64,000 nt of DNA from Helicobacter sp. MIT 05-5293 (GCF_000765665.2 NZ_JROZ02000002.1:62001-126000); one strand, 5' to 3'. Positions 8,723-17,800 are shown, counted from the first letter of the stretch. Numbers and translations are program-made. The notes: a model not told the origin generated them from the letters alone.

Positions 8723-9478
8723 ATGAAACAAGCATCATCAGATTCGAGACGAAGCTTTATCAAAACTTCGTTCATCGCCCTAAGTGCCGTTAGCTTAGGC
8801 ATTCTCCCAAGCTTTGGGAAAGAAAATAAACCAAAAGGAAAAACAATGAAAATAGCAATCTTAGCAGCAAGTGGTAGAGTGGGCAGGCTCATCACCGATG
8901 AAGCCCTTGCCAAAGGTTACGCGGTTAGCGCGTTTGTGCGCGATAGCAAGAAGCTTAGTCCAAAGCCCAATTTAACTATCGTCCAAAAAGACATCTTTAG
9001 CCTAAACGCAAATGATTTACAAGGTTTTGATGTGATTATCGATTGTTTTGGCGAATGGAAGCAGCTTGATTTGCACAAAAAACACATCGAACATCTTGTG
9101 AAGATTCTAGCAGGAAACAAAGCGAAGCTCCTTGTCGTTGGTGGCGCGGGCAGCCTCTATATGGACAAATCACACACCACACAGCTTATCGACACACCCA
9201 ACTTCCCCGATGAATACAAGCCTTTGGCAAACGCACAAACAGAGGGACTTAAAGTTTTACGCGGTGTTTCAGATATTAATTGGGTGTTTGTAAGCCCACC
9301 GGCTGAATTTATCGCTGATGCGCCCAAAACCGGAAAATATAAAATCATTGGCGAAGAATTTGAAGTCAATGACAAAGGCGAAAGCAAAGCAAGCTATGCC
9401 GACTATGCAAGTGCGATGATTGAAATTGCAGAGAATCCAAAATATAGCAAACAACGTGTGGGTGTGATAGGGTTATAA
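8723..9478 (+). CDS. Tat-signal NAD(P)-binding oxidoreductase, NmrA/YwnB-like
   Basis: The body (from MKIAILAASGRVGRLITDEA) is an atypical short-chain dehydrogenase of the NAD(P)H-binding family (PF13460): a Gly-rich loop, FVRDSKKL, and WVFVSPPAEF near the C-terminus. Ahead of it is a signal with twin arginines (SRRSFIK, R9-R10), a hydrophobic stretch and LPSFGK, so the protein is predicted to be exported folded with its cofactor by Tat. The start is ATG 8723, five bases after AAGGAG (8712-8717); ATG 8720 and GTG 8717 are alternatives. An internal ATG at the family body (about 8846) could give a cytoplasmic form. Likely regulated by the divergent HxlR protein. Confidence 0.8.
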   Translation: MKQASSDSRRSFIKTSFIALSAVSLGILPSFGKENKPKGKTMKIAILAASGRVGRLITDEALAKGYAVSAFVRDSKKLSPKPNLTIVQKDIFSLNANDLQGFDVIIDCFGEWKQLDLHKKHIEHLVKILAGNKAKLLVVGGAGSLYMDKSHTTQLIDTPNFPDEYKPLANAQTEGLKVLRGVSDINWVFVSPPAEFIADAPKTGKYKIIGEEFEVNDKGESKASYADYASAMIEIAENPKYSKQRVGVIGL

Positions 9479-9495
9479 AAAGTATAAGATTATAA

Positions 9496-9527
9496 GATAC
9501 AGAATCTTCCTGCACAGATTCTGTATC
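9496..9527. terminator. Bidirectional hairpin terminator built from the AGAATCT motif
   Basis: A perfect 12-bp stem, GATACAGAATCT (9496-9507) and AGATTCTGTATC (9516-9527), 8-nt loop, between convergent genes. No strong T run follows, so the termination role is inferred from position and stability. Confidence 0.55.
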
Positions 9528-9595
9528 AGTTAAGAATCTTAGGCAGATTCTGTTTAATCACTTGCTTATTTATACATTTATCAGCATTAAAGAAT

Positions 9596-11830
9596 CTAAA
9601 ATTTATATCCTACTTGTGCGTAAAAGCTCGCTCCAGCCACACGATAAAAATCATAATAGCGGTTATTTGTGAGATTAAAAAAGCTAAGGGAGGCATCTAA
9701 CCCCATTTTCCATATATAGCCTATTTTGGCATTGAGACTAAATTGACTTTCATAATACCCATAAGTGTCGCTTAGGGGCGTAGAATTGACATCATCATTA
9801 TAAAATGCAGGCGTATAATATGCCCATACAGAGGCGTATAAACCATATTTTGGCATATAATGCAATGCGATATTTGCCATGTGTTTGGGCACTCCAATGA
9901 GCTGTTTGCCCACAGATTGAGGTCGTGCAGGATTCTCTAACACTTTAGCAAGAGTGAGTGTGTAATTCCCCTCTAAAATAAAATCACTCCATAAAGGCAC
10001 AAATGCGCTGTATTCGATACCATTGATACGCCCTTTACCAGCGTTGATATACCGCCAAGGGTCATTTTTGCTACCTTTACCGGAACGATAGATCATATCC
10101 CTCATTTCAAGCTGATAATAATACAAACTTGTCGTGATATATTGTGTGCGAAGTTCTGCCCCAATATCAAAGCTTAGCGCACTTTCTTTTTTTAAGTCCG
10201 GATTGAGCTCCCAATAATTGCTCGCATGCGTGAATTGATACATATCACGCATAGTAGGCATTCTAAATCCACTCCCGATACTTGCTTTGAATAATAGAAT
10301 CTCTAAGGGTGTGTAGCTGATGCTAAATTTTGGGCTAAAGATAGATTCTGTATTGTTGATATTGTCTTTTCTGTCGTTAGGTGTAACTAAATTATTAATC
10401 AGATAGCCGTTGAAATTATGCCAATAGTCATAACGCACACCGAGATTTGTGCTAAGGTTATCAAGCCATTGTGCTTCCCAATTCGCATACATTGAGGCGA
10501 CAAAGGCTTCATTCCCAAACTTGCGCCGAGAATCTGTGCGTGTGCTGTTAATGAGCCAATTTGTCATATTCCTTTGATCTTGTGTGTAAGTATAGTAACG
10601 AAATTGTGAAGCAATTGCGAGTTTGTGTCGCGAAAAAAATTCGCTTTGATAAATCACATCAAGATAATTACTGCTTGAATCCGTGTCTTGTGTGCTGCCT
10701 GCTCCGCCAAATCTGTCCGCACTTCCTTGCAAGGCGTCCTGCCAAATACTGAAGAGATTCATTGAAGAGAGAGCGATTTTGAGTAGAGAATCTGTAAAGT
10801 TGTGCGTGTAGGTGAGATTCCCATACAAATGTGAATATCTTCCCTTGCCTCCAAGTCCCGAGCCGACAAAATAGTCTTTATTGTCGATGAGGTCGGTAGG
10901 ATTGCCTTGCGCGTCTTTAAGGTAGCTGATAAAATTTTTGAAGCTATAGTCATAGCTTGAGAATCCGAGCATCAAACTTAGCATATCTGCATCACTTATA
11001 TCGTATTCTGCTTTGAAGCGCGTGTCATAAATGTGATAATCTCTATCTCCCCCTGTTCCGATAATCGTTTGCCCTGCTTTATCAATAAAAAATCCATTCA
11101 TATTATTATCTTGAGCAGTAGAATCACCTGCGGCAAAATAAGTCGGGAAGCTCGGATAACCACCACTGCCTTTATATCCTGCATTAAATTTTACACGCAA
11201 TCGTTTATTAAAAAACGCATCACCAATACTCACATAGAGTTTAAACAGATTCTTATCGGCAGTGTGAGATTGAAATTCTGTGCCGTATCCTGTGATGAGT
11301 GATGCCTCGAAAGTGTTGGGCATTGCTGTGATAAAATTAATCACTCCACCAATCGCACCTGTCCCATAGAGATTTGAATAAGAACCTCGAGCAATTTCTA
11401 CTCTTTGTATGTCTTCGAGGAATATTTGATTGATGATGCGATTTTCACCCTCAAGATCGCTTAGAATCAGTCCATCAAGCATAACTAATGTGCCATAATT
11501 AATCCCGCGAATCTTGATTTTGGGGCGTGGATTAAAGTTTGTGTCATTATCAATCCTCACACCTGCAGTTTTTTTGACAATATCAGTGATTTTGGTATTT
11601 GGTGATTTGTGAATCTCTTCAGATTCTATGACTGAAATATGACCGGGGATATTGACTACATCACTTTCTAAGGGTGAGCCAATAGCAATAGAATGTTCTA
11701 ATTTGTAGGTTTGCAGGGACGATAGGGATTCTGTGTCTGTTGGTGGATAAGGGCGAGAGAGATTTTCATCAGCGAAAGTTAGTGTCAGCATTATCATAGA
11801 AAGCGTGATAGGAGAGACTTTGATAGTCAT
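9596..11830 (-). CDS. TonB-dependent outer-membrane receptor
   Basis: A 744-residue receptor with a signal peptide (MTIKVSPITLSMIMLTLTFA), a plug domain (VIESEEIHKSPNTKITDIVK, then IKIRGINYGTLVMLDG and VEIARGSYSNLYGTGAIGGV, the conserved plug signatures) and a long beta-barrel ending in an aromatic residue (YAQVGYKF). It probably imports an iron chelate or other metal complex using TonB-ExbBD energy. RBS AAGGAAA precedes the ATG. A 10-bp inverted repeat 70-96 nt upstream is a candidate metal-responsive operator. The ligand cannot be read from the sequence. The gene is monocistronic, with convergent or unrelated neighbours. Confidence 0.9.
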   Translation of the reverse strand: MTIKVSPITLSMIMLTLTFADENLSRPYPPTDTESLSSLQTYKLEHSIAIGSPLESDVVNIPGHISVIESEEIHKSPNTKITDIVKKTAGVRIDNDTNFNPRPKIKIRGINYGTLVMLDGLILSDLEGENRIINQIFLEDIQRVEIARGSYSNLYGTGAIGGVINFITAMPNTFEASLITGYGTEFQSHTADKNLFKLYVSIGDAFFNKRLRVKFNAGYKGSGGYPSFPTYFAAGDSTAQDNNMNGFFIDKAGQTIIGTGGDRDYHIYDTRFKAEYDISDADMLSLMLGFSSYDYSFKNFISYLKDAQGNPTDLIDNKDYFVGSGLGGKGRYSHLYGNLTYTHNFTDSLLKIALSSMNLFSIWQDALQGSADRFGGAGSTQDTDSSSNYLDVIYQSEFFSRHKLAIASQFRYYTYTQDQRNMTNWLINSTRTDSRRKFGNEAFVASMYANWEAQWLDNLSTNLGVRYDYWHNFNGYLINNLVTPNDRKDNINNTESIFSPKFSISYTPLEILLFKASIGSGFRMPTMRDMYQFTHASNYWELNPDLKKESALSFDIGAELRTQYITTSLYYYQLEMRDMIYRSGKGSKNDPWRYINAGKGRINGIEYSAFVPLWSDFILEGNYTLTLAKVLENPARPQSVGKQLIGVPKHMANIALHYMPKYGLYASVWAYYTPAFYNDDVNSTPLSDTYGYYESQFSLNAKIGYIWKMGLDASLSFFNLTNNRYYDFYRVAGASFYAQVGYKF

Positions 11831-12086
11831 AAGTTTCCTTTATATTCTTTGTTTTAGGCTTTTAGAGACCGCATATTATTATGAAAAGCAAGTGATTTGA
11901 TAATACTAATAAAATTTTAGTATTATTTATTCTTATAATAATTTAATATTTATTAATAACTGCTTTAGTTTTACAATATAATTGTAATATTTGCTGTGAG
12001 ATTCTTACGATGAGGCTTTAGATATGATGTTAGTGTATCTGTGGATTTTGTTGAGATTGTGGATTCAGCAAGTTTAAATTTATCTT
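11831..12086. other. Intergenic region upstream of TonB receptor
   Basis: About 256 bp of very AT-rich DNA between the receptor start and the hairpin downstream of gdhA. Apart from the inverted repeat at 11900-11926 and AT-rich promoter-like sequence around 11930-11975, I see no gene or RNA. Confidence 0.5.
11900..11926. promoter_or_regulatory. Inverted repeat operator upstream of TonB receptor
   Basis: A perfect 10-bp inverted repeat (ATAATACTAA and TTAGTATTAT, 7-nt spacer), 70-96 nt upstream of the receptor ATG. AT-rich dyads of this kind fit Fur-type control, and the other TonB receptor in this window also has a dyad with a 7-nt spacer. Confidence 0.5.
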
Positions 12087-12109
12087 CTTGCTACCAAAAA
12101 GGTAGCAAG
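12087..12109. terminator. Hairpin downstream of gdhA
   Basis: A perfect 9-bp stem (CTTGCTACC and GGTAGCAAG) with a 5-nt A/T loop, about 23-45 nt past the gdhA stop. A clear T tail is missing. Confidence 0.45.
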
Positions 12110-12131
12110 GAAAAAGGCGAAGCTGTGATAG

Positions 12132-13484
12132 TTAAATCACACCTTGATCGATCATCGCTCCAGCAACCTTTCTGAATCCAGCGATATTTGCGCCAAGCAC
12201 AAAGTTTGTAGGATCGCCAAATTCTTGTGCGGTTTGGCTAACATTAGTAAAGATGCTTTCCATAATACTATGCAAACGATTATCCACGGTCTCAAAACTC
12301 CAAGGATTCATACTTGCATTTTGTGCCATTTCTAGCCCACTCACTGCTACACCTCCAGCATTTGCTGCTTTGCCCGGTCCATAGCAGATTTTGGCATTAA
12401 TGAATTGATGCACTGCTTCGATAGTAGAAGGCATATTTGCACCTTCACTCACACATTTACAGCCATTTTGAAGTAGATTTTTTGCGTCTTTTTCGTTTAG
12501 TTCATTTTGTGTCGCGCTAGGGAAAGCAGCAAAGCAAGGGATTGACCATACAGCGTTAGTGCCTGCAGGATAATCACTCACTTTTGTATATTTTGCGCTT
12601 GGTTTTGCTTTAGCGTATTCTGTGAGTGAAGCGCGTTTGACTTCTTTTACCTCTTTAAGAAGTTCTAAATCAATGCCTTGCTCATCATAAATCATTCCTT
12701 GAGAATCGCTCACGGTTACAGGTTTTGCACCTAATTGCAAGAGCTTTTCCACGGTATAAATGGCGACATTACCTGCTCCAGAGACGGTGCAAACTTTACC
12801 CTCTAAAGTTTCTCCGCGTGCTTTGAGCATTTCTTGTGCAAAATATACACAGCCATAACCTGTGGCTTCTGTGCGCACTAGGCTTCCGCCCCATGCTAAA
12901 GCTTTTCCTGTCAAAACGCCTTCATAGCAGTTTGTGAGTTTTTTGTATTGCCCAAAAAGATAGCCGATTTCTCTACCACCTACGCCAATGTCTCCTGCAG
13001 GGACATCGGTAGTAGCACCGATATGTCGATAAAGCTCGTTCATAAAGGCTTGGCAAAAGCGCATCATTTCTCCTTCACTTTTACCTTTAGGGTCAAAATC
13101 ACTTCCTCCTTTTGCTCCACCCATTGCAAGTGTGGTAAGTGAATTTTTGAGAATCTGCTCAAAACCTAAGAATTTAATGACACCTTCATTTACGCTTGGG
13201 TGAAAGCGCAAACCACCTTTGTAAGGTCCTATGGCAGCATTAAATTCGATGCGATAGCCGCGATTAGTTTGGATTTTGCCCTGATCATCAACCCAGCTCA
13301 CACGAAAATGAATCTCTCTATCAGGCATAGACAGACGCTCTAAAATAGCATACTCTTCGTATTTTTTATCTTTATCAAGAGCAGGTTTTAAAGATTCAAA
13401 AACTTCCTCTACTGCTTGATGAAAAAGCACTTGTGCTGGGTATTGCGCTTTGATGCGACTGAGGACATTGCTGGCATAAGACAT
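12132..13484 (-). CDS. gdhA: NADP-specific glutamate dehydrogenase
   Basis: A 450-residue enzyme, the usual length for hexameric bacterial GDH. It interconverts 2-oxoglutarate plus ammonium and glutamate with NADPH, the main low-affinity ammonium assimilation route. Visible motifs are GPYKGGLRFHP and GGAKGGSDFDPKG (substrate-binding and catalytic Lys), PAGDIGVGGREIG, and the Rossmann loop VSGAGNVAIYTVEKL. The start at 13484 is chosen because AAGGAG lies just upstream; the frame extends 11 codons further without an RBS. TATAAT at 13532-13537 (minus) serves as -10. Single gene between a TonB receptor and recO. Confidence 0.97.
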   Translation of the reverse strand: MSYASNVLSRIKAQYPAQVLFHQAVEEVFESLKPALDKDKKYEEYAILERLSMPDREIHFRVSWVDDQGKIQTNRGYRIEFNAAIGPYKGGLRFHPSVNEGVIKFLGFEQILKNSLTTLAMGGAKGGSDFDPKGKSEGEMMRFCQAFMNELYRHIGATTDVPAGDIGVGGREIGYLFGQYKKLTNCYEGVLTGKALAWGGSLVRTEATGYGCVYFAQEMLKARGETLEGKVCTVSGAGNVAIYTVEKLLQLGAKPVTVSDSQGMIYDEQGIDLELLKEVKEVKRASLTEYAKAKPSAKYTKVSDYPAGTNAVWSIPCFAAFPSATQNELNEKDAKNLLQNGCKCVSEGANMPSTIEAVHQFINAKICYGPGKAANAGGVAVSGLEMAQNASMNPWSFETVDNRLHSIMESIFTNVSQTAQEFGDPTNFVLGANIAGFRKVAGAMIDQGVI

Positions 13485-13531
13485 GAAAAGCTCCTTGTGT
13501 TTGAAAATGTTGCACAAAATAATGCGTTTTA

Positions 13532-13537
13532 TTATAA
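13532..13537 (-). promoter_or_regulatory. -10 box of gdhA
   Basis: TATAAT on the minus strand, 48 nt upstream of the gdhA ATG, in an AT-rich region with no clear -35, as is usual in Campylobacterota. Confidence 0.55.
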
Positions 13538-13585
13538 GATATATTTCTTAAAACAACCTATATAACGACAATAGCAAAGTCAAAA

Positions 13586-14239
13586 TTACATTCCAAGTCC
13601 CAATATTTCCCAAAGTGATAAGACTTCATCGTCTTCTAAATGAATACTAGATTGTGTTTGGAGGAAAGAGAGAATCTTTGCTTTGTCAAAGATTTCTCCA
13701 CCGATACAAGAATGATGAGCAAATAAAAAAGCTCTTCCCAAAGCGATTTCATCGTGGATTTGCTCACCGCATATAAAGCATAAATGTTGCTCATTGTGAT
13801 TTGTGTCTTGATGGTATTGATGCGATATTTGATTAATCCTACCCTCAAAGGCAAGCATTTGGGCATACATTTCGATAGCAACGCGTTTGGGATTCTGGAC
13901 ATTGAGCTTATTTGCTCCGTTTTCAAGCATTTGGAAGTAGAATTCTTCGATAGTATAAATATCAGAGAGATGTTTGTTTAAAAGTGCGATAAATCGTTGC
14001 CAAACATAATAACGCTCTTTGTCGTTTTCCCATTTGTGCGCAAGGTGTAAGATGTGTTTGAGCTTGGGGAGAAAGGTAAGGTTTTTTTCTTCTTCAAAGT
14101 CGATTTTACGCCCAAGGTTGATGATGCTATGACGCGTCCCATAGAATCGATAAAGTGTTTTGATTTGGGTTGGTGTGAGGATTCTAACGATAAGGTCTTC
14201 GGCTCGACTTTTTTGCATATTCAAGATATAACCCTGCAA
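13586..14239 (-). CDS. recO: DNA repair protein RecO, epsilonproteobacterial type
   Basis: A 217-residue protein matching the RecO form of Helicobacter and Campylobacter, with an N-terminal OB-fold region (MQGYILNMQKSRAEDLIVRI) followed by a helical domain. Near the C-terminus, CFICGEQI and HHSC provide Cys/His residues that could bind zinc, as in other RecO proteins. RecO loads RecA on SSB-coated DNA with RecR in gap repair. It ends 69 nt upstream of the gdhA promoter box and is divergent from the IMPase-like gene. The exact start (14239 or the Met at residue 8) is uncertain. Confidence 0.75.
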   Translation of the reverse strand: MQGYILNMQKSRAEDLIVRILTPTQIKTLYRFYGTRHSIINLGRKIDFEEEKNLTFLPKLKHILHLAHKWENDKERYYVWQRFIALLNKHLSDIYTIEEFYFQMLENGANKLNVQNPKRVAIEMYAQMLAFEGRINQISHQYHQDTNHNEQHLCFICGEQIHDEIALGRAFLFAHHSCIGGEIFDKAKILSFLQTQSSIHLEDDEVLSLWEILGLGM

Positions 14240-14314
14240 ATCTATCCTTATTTTAAGAAAATTGATAGCATAATTTTACCTTAAAAAGTTTTCTGTATAT
14301 TGGAGAAGTTAAAT

Positions 14315-15118
14315 TTGAGTGTGTTTGTCAAGAATGCGTCTCTTGCAACTCAAAAAATCATACATACCCTTAAAAACATGACCCCCGACCTCTATGTGTA
14401 TCATCAAAAGGGAGCGGGAGGCGATGTGAGTATCGGTGCAGATTTAGTGAGTGAAAAAATCTATATGGATTTTTTGTTGCCTCTAGCACATATTGATTCT
14501 GAAGAGAGTGGGAGAATCCTTTCGCCTAGTCAAACGCAAGATACGATCATTTTAGACCCTCTTGATGGGAGTGATAATTTTCTTTCACATATTCCTTATT
14601 ATGGCTCGTCTTTGGCGTTATGTGATGAAATGGGTAATGTCAAAGAATCTGTCGTATTTAATTTTTGCACAGGAGAGGGGATTGCTCGTATTCATCAATC
14701 CAAAAAGTGCTTTCGATTCTGTATTGATGAGATTCTGAAGGGTGATTTTGCAGCTAACCTCCTTGCCTTGCAGCAAAAGGATCATTTTTCAGAATCTGTA
14801 TTGGGAAATGTAAAATGTGGCATTTTTGAAAAAGCTTATGTAAATCCTCATTTTGCACATCTGCTTTATGAAAATAAGATAAAATTTCGTTCTTTAGGTG
14901 CGAGTGCATTATCAATTGCCAATGCACACCGTGCCAATTTTATGCTTTTTTTAGGTAATATTCGTGCATTTGATAGTAAAGCAGGCATATTTTTATGTGA
15001 AGATTTGCATCATAAACACACCGCGGATTATCTACTTATAAGCAGAGATAAGCATATTTTTGATATGATTCACCAACTTTTATTAAAGGAGCAATATGGG
15101 CTTGGGAAATTTTTTTAA
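14315..15118 (+). CDS. Inositol monophosphatase-family phosphatase
   Basis: About 267 residues of the Li-sensitive, Mg-dependent phosphatase fold. The metal ligands are in DSEESG (Glu-Glu pair) and IILDPLDGSDNFL (the D-P-x-D-G-S/T-x-N-F signature). A C-terminal conserved segment is altered (NIRAFDSKAGIFLCED, compared with the usual W-D-x-A-A-G), so the substrate may differ from inositol phosphate; fructose-1,6-bisphosphate or a sugar phosphate are options. No ATG exists at the N-terminus. TTG at 14315 fits the RBS GGAGAAG at 14302-14308; TTG 14300 is the alternative. The 3' end overlaps accD by 23 nt. Confidence 0.75.
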   Translation: MSVFVKNASLATQKIIHTLKNMTPDLYVYHQKGAGGDVSIGADLVSEKIYMDFLLPLAHIDSEESGRILSPSQTQDTIILDPLDGSDNFLSHIPYYGSSLALCDEMGNVKESVVFNFCTGEGIARIHQSKKCFRFCIDEILKGDFAANLLALQQKDHFSESVLGNVKCGIFEKAYVNPHFAHLLYENKIKFRSLGASALSIANAHRANFMLFLGNIRAFDSKAGIFLCEDLHHKHTADYLLISRDKHIFDMIHQLLLKEQYGLGKFF

Positions 15119-15968
15119 GGGCAAAAAAGAAGATACGAGGCTTGAGAAGAGCGAAACTCCTAATCATTGGCTGAAGTGTCCTAGCTGCAATGCAATGATG
15201 TATTTTAAAGAAGTATTTTCACAATCCCATATATGCCCTAAATGTAATTATCATTTTAAAATTTCTGCTGAAGAAAGATTAGAGCTTTTGTGCGATAAAG
15301 ATACTTTTATCGAGTATGACAAGGATTTAAAACCCATTGATCCGTTAGAATTTGTAGATAAGAAAAGCTACAAAAAGCGTGTGCAAGAAGGAGAGGAAAA
15401 GACAGGACGCCCAAGCTCGGTGATTGCAGGAGAGGCTTTTATTGATGGCGTAGAAATGCAAATTGTGCTTTTTGACTTTGCTTTTATGGCTGGAAGTTTA
15501 GGCTCTGTAGAGGGTGAAAAGATCGTGCGTGCGATTGATAGAGCGGTTATGAAGCGTCAAAGTCTTGTGATTTTTTCTACAAGCGGTGGAGCGCGAATGC
15601 AAGAATCAACTTTTTCTTTAATGCAAATGGCAAAAACTTCTGCTGCGCTCAATAAACTCGCTGATGCAAAATTGCCTTTTATTTCGGTTTTGCTTGACCC
15701 GACATTTGGAGGTGTCAGTGCTTCTTTTGCATTTTTAGGAGATATTATTATTGCTGAACCGGGCGCGATCATTGGTTTTGCAGGACCACGCGTCATCAAG
15801 CAAACAATCGGCGCAGATTTGCCCGAAGGATTTCAAACAGCTGAATTTTTGCTTGAACATGGGTTGATTGATATGATTGTAAATCGCAAGGAGCTTAAAA
15901 AAACCTTGAGTGATCTAAGCAGAATGCTTAATCCCAGCTATGCAAATCAACATTTATTCTATCAGTAA
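15096..15968 (+). CDS. accD: Acetyl-CoA carboxylase carboxyltransferase, beta subunit
   Basis: A 290-residue protein with the N-terminal zinc ribbon (CPSCNAMMYF and CPKCNYHF) and the carboxyltransferase domain (GGARMQESTFSLMQMAKTSA, PTFGGVSASFAFLGD, IGFAGPRVI). It works with AccA to transfer the carboxyl group from biotin to acetyl-CoA, giving malonyl-CoA for fatty acid synthesis. AAAGGAG is followed by ATG 15096, inside the end of the upstream gene, and its own end overlaps rlmH, so the three genes are translationally linked. Confidence 0.97.
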   Translation: MGLGNFFKGKKEDTRLEKSETPNHWLKCPSCNAMMYFKEVFSQSHICPKCNYHFKISAEERLELLCDKDTFIEYDKDLKPIDPLEFVDKKSYKKRVQEGEEKTGRPSSVIAGEAFIDGVEMQIVLFDFAFMAGSLGSVEGEKIVRAIDRAVMKRQSLVIFSTSGGARMQESTFSLMQMAKTSAALNKLADAKLPFISVLLDPTFGGVSASFAFLGDIIIAEPGAIIGFAGPRVIKQTIGADLPEGFQTAEFLLEHGLIDMIVNRKELKKTLSDLSRMLNPSYANQHLFYQ

Positions 15969-16398
15969 AAAAGATTCTGCATACAAAGCATTAGAAGATG
16001 AATTTGTTACCAAATGTCAGCAGTTTGGAGCGCAAATGCAAGTAGTAGATTTATTGCCCAAAAATGTGCTTAATGCGCAAAAAATTTCGCCCCAAAAAGC
16101 ACGAGAATCTTACACTGATGCTTTCACAAAATATCTTTTGCCTCATGCTTTTAATCTTGCCTTTCACCCCAATGCCAAATGTCTAGATTCTTTGCAATTT
16201 GCGGAGGTTATCCAATCGCACAGCCATATTCATTGTTTTATCGGTGGGGCTTATGGGTTGGAAGATACTTTTTTGAAGCAATGTAAGGTTTTGAGTTTAA
16301 GTCCGCTCACTTTTAGCCATAAAATCGCAAAAATCATTGTGTGTGAGCAAATGTATCGGGCACTTAGTATTTTGCATCAGCACCCTTATCATAAGTAA
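15940..16398 (+). CDS. rlmH: 23S rRNA pseudouridine-1915 N3-methyltransferase RlmH
   Basis: A 152-residue SPOUT methyltransferase, the usual RlmH length. It carries the SAM knot motif FIGGAYGL and the C-terminal YRALSILHQHPYH characteristic of RlmH, which methylates pseudouridine 1915 in helix 69 of 23S rRNA on assembled ribosomes. The start overlaps the last 29 nt of accD. It is followed after 17 nt by dksA. Confidence 0.93.
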   Translation: MQINIYSISKKDSAYKALEDEFVTKCQQFGAQMQVVDLLPKNVLNAQKISPQKARESYTDAFTKYLLPHAFNLAFHPNAKCLDSLQFAEVIQSHSHIHCFIGGAYGLEDTFLKQCKVLSLSPLTFSHKIAKIIVCEQMYRALSILHQHPYHK

Positions 16399-16415
16399 AT
16401 AACAAGGAGGTTATA

Positions 16416-16772
16416 TTGATAGATTATAGTTTTTTTGAATCGCTGTTAAAAGAGCGTTTGCACAAAATATGTCAAAGTATTGATACAAAAAATAGTCGTA
16501 TTAAAAGCATTCAAGATACACATTTTAAAGATGAAAACGATATGGTAAGCGCATTTTTGCAAGGGAATCTTGCTATGAGTGTTATTGATTTGTATCATGC
16601 AGAAATGAGTGATATTCAACGCTCTTTGCAAAAGATTAAAGAGGGCGTGTATGGCATTTGCGAAATGTGCGATGATGAAATTGATGTCGAGCGGCTAAAG
16701 GTAAAGCCTCACGCAAAGTATTGCATCAAATGCCGAGAACTATTTGAAAAAAATCAAAAACAAAAAGGATAA
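16416..16772 (+). CDS. dksA: DksA/TraR-family zinc-finger regulator
   Basis: A 118-residue protein with an N-terminal coiled-coil region and the C4 zinc finger (CEMCDDEID and CIKCRELFE). DksA-type proteins bind the RNA polymerase secondary channel and mediate (p)ppGpp effects. The start is TTG at 16416, supported by AAGGAGG just upstream. The coiled-coil tip acidic pair typical of DksA is less clear, so a DksA-like role is inferred. It lies in the accD-rlmH operon and is 2 nt from the next gene. Confidence 0.82.
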   Translation: MIDYSFFESLLKERLHKICQSIDTKNSRIKSIQDTHFKDENDMVSAFLQGNLAMSVIDLYHAEMSDIQRSLQKIKEGVYGICEMCDDEIDVERLKVKPHAKYCIKCRELFEKNQKQKG

Positions 16773-16774
16773 CA

Positions 16775-17800
16775 ATGAAGTTGAAATATTATGCTCTTTT
16801 TTCATTCGTATTTTGCTTGATTTTGGGATTATATATTTATAGTCTTGAGAGTGAATCTTATACTTATGTATTGCCATTTAATGAGATTTCTATTACTTTG
16901 CCTGTGGCAGTTTGGATTGTAGGAATCATTGGATTATTTTTTGTCTTGACTTTGGCATTTTTTGCGTCTGCATGGGCAAAAGATATGCTTGAATCTTATC
17001 ATCGCAAACATGATTACGATAAGCTTTTGACGCAAATCAACGAGCAAGCACTCAATCAGCCTATCAAAAATCGTATTTATAAACGCAAAGCATTTGGCGA
17101 TCTTTCTAAGATTCTGCAAAGATTCTATCTCAAACCTCGATTAGATTCTGCGGAGAGTTTTAATCACAAAATCGATACGCTTTTTGAAAATTATAAAGAT
17201 GTGATGAGTGGCAAGGTCGTGGATTTGAAGTCTTATCGCTTGAGCAAGGATAATAAATTCATCATTCAGAATCTTAAAAATAAGATTAGGGCGAATTACA
17301 AAGTGGGATTTAATATCTTGCATGAGAATGAATCTGAAGAGCTTAAAAAGTTTGCGTTTCTTGAGATTCTTAAAAATGCTGATTATAAGGAGTTTGAAAA
17401 ACTTTTATCGCAAATGCCTGAACTCCCGCTTGATAAGCCTATTGTCAAAGAAATATTGAAAATCTATCTCAAATACCCCCAAAATATCGATAATGAGAAT
17501 CTCTCAAAAGCATGCAAAAGTGTGGGATTTGATGCAAATGATTATCTTCAATTTGCACGCGATTCTCAAGGTATCCTTTCTCCTGATAAATGGATACGAC
17601 TTTTTGAAGAATGTGCGGATAATGACGAGAATGCAGAAATGGCAGTGTTTTATGTGTTTTTTGAGTTAGAAATGCTTGATAAGGCAAAAGAGCGACATCG
17701 TTCTCATATCAAAGGTGAATATAAGCTGATTGATGCTTATTTTGATCTCAAAAATGCAAACAAAAACTATCCCTTTGATATTTTCTTGATTAAAGCTTAG
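16775..17800 (+). CDS. Conserved membrane protein of unknown function
   Basis: A 341-residue protein with two N-terminal membrane helices (from YYALFSFVFCLILGLYIY and VAVWIVGIIGLFFVLTLAFF), then a large, charged, mainly helical cytoplasmic part. The topology resembles LapA- or HemY-like proteins, but no family motif is seen. It begins 2 nt after dksA, and its stop overlaps the stop of convergent cysE. I do not assign a function. Confidence 0.65.
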   Translation: MKLKYYALFSFVFCLILGLYIYSLESESYTYVLPFNEISITLPVAVWIVGIIGLFFVLTLAFFASAWAKDMLESYHRKHDYDKLLTQINEQALNQPIKNRIYKRKAFGDLSKILQRFYLKPRLDSAESFNHKIDTLFENYKDVMSGKVVDLKSYRLSKDNKFIIQNLKNKIRANYKVGFNILHENESEELKKFAFLEILKNADYKEFEKLLSQMPELPLDKPIVKEILKIYLKYPQNIDNENLSKACKSVGFDANDYLQFARDSQGILSPDKWIRLFEECADNDENAEMAVFYVFFELEMLDKAKERHRSHIKGEYKLIDAYFDLKNANKNYPFDIFLIKA

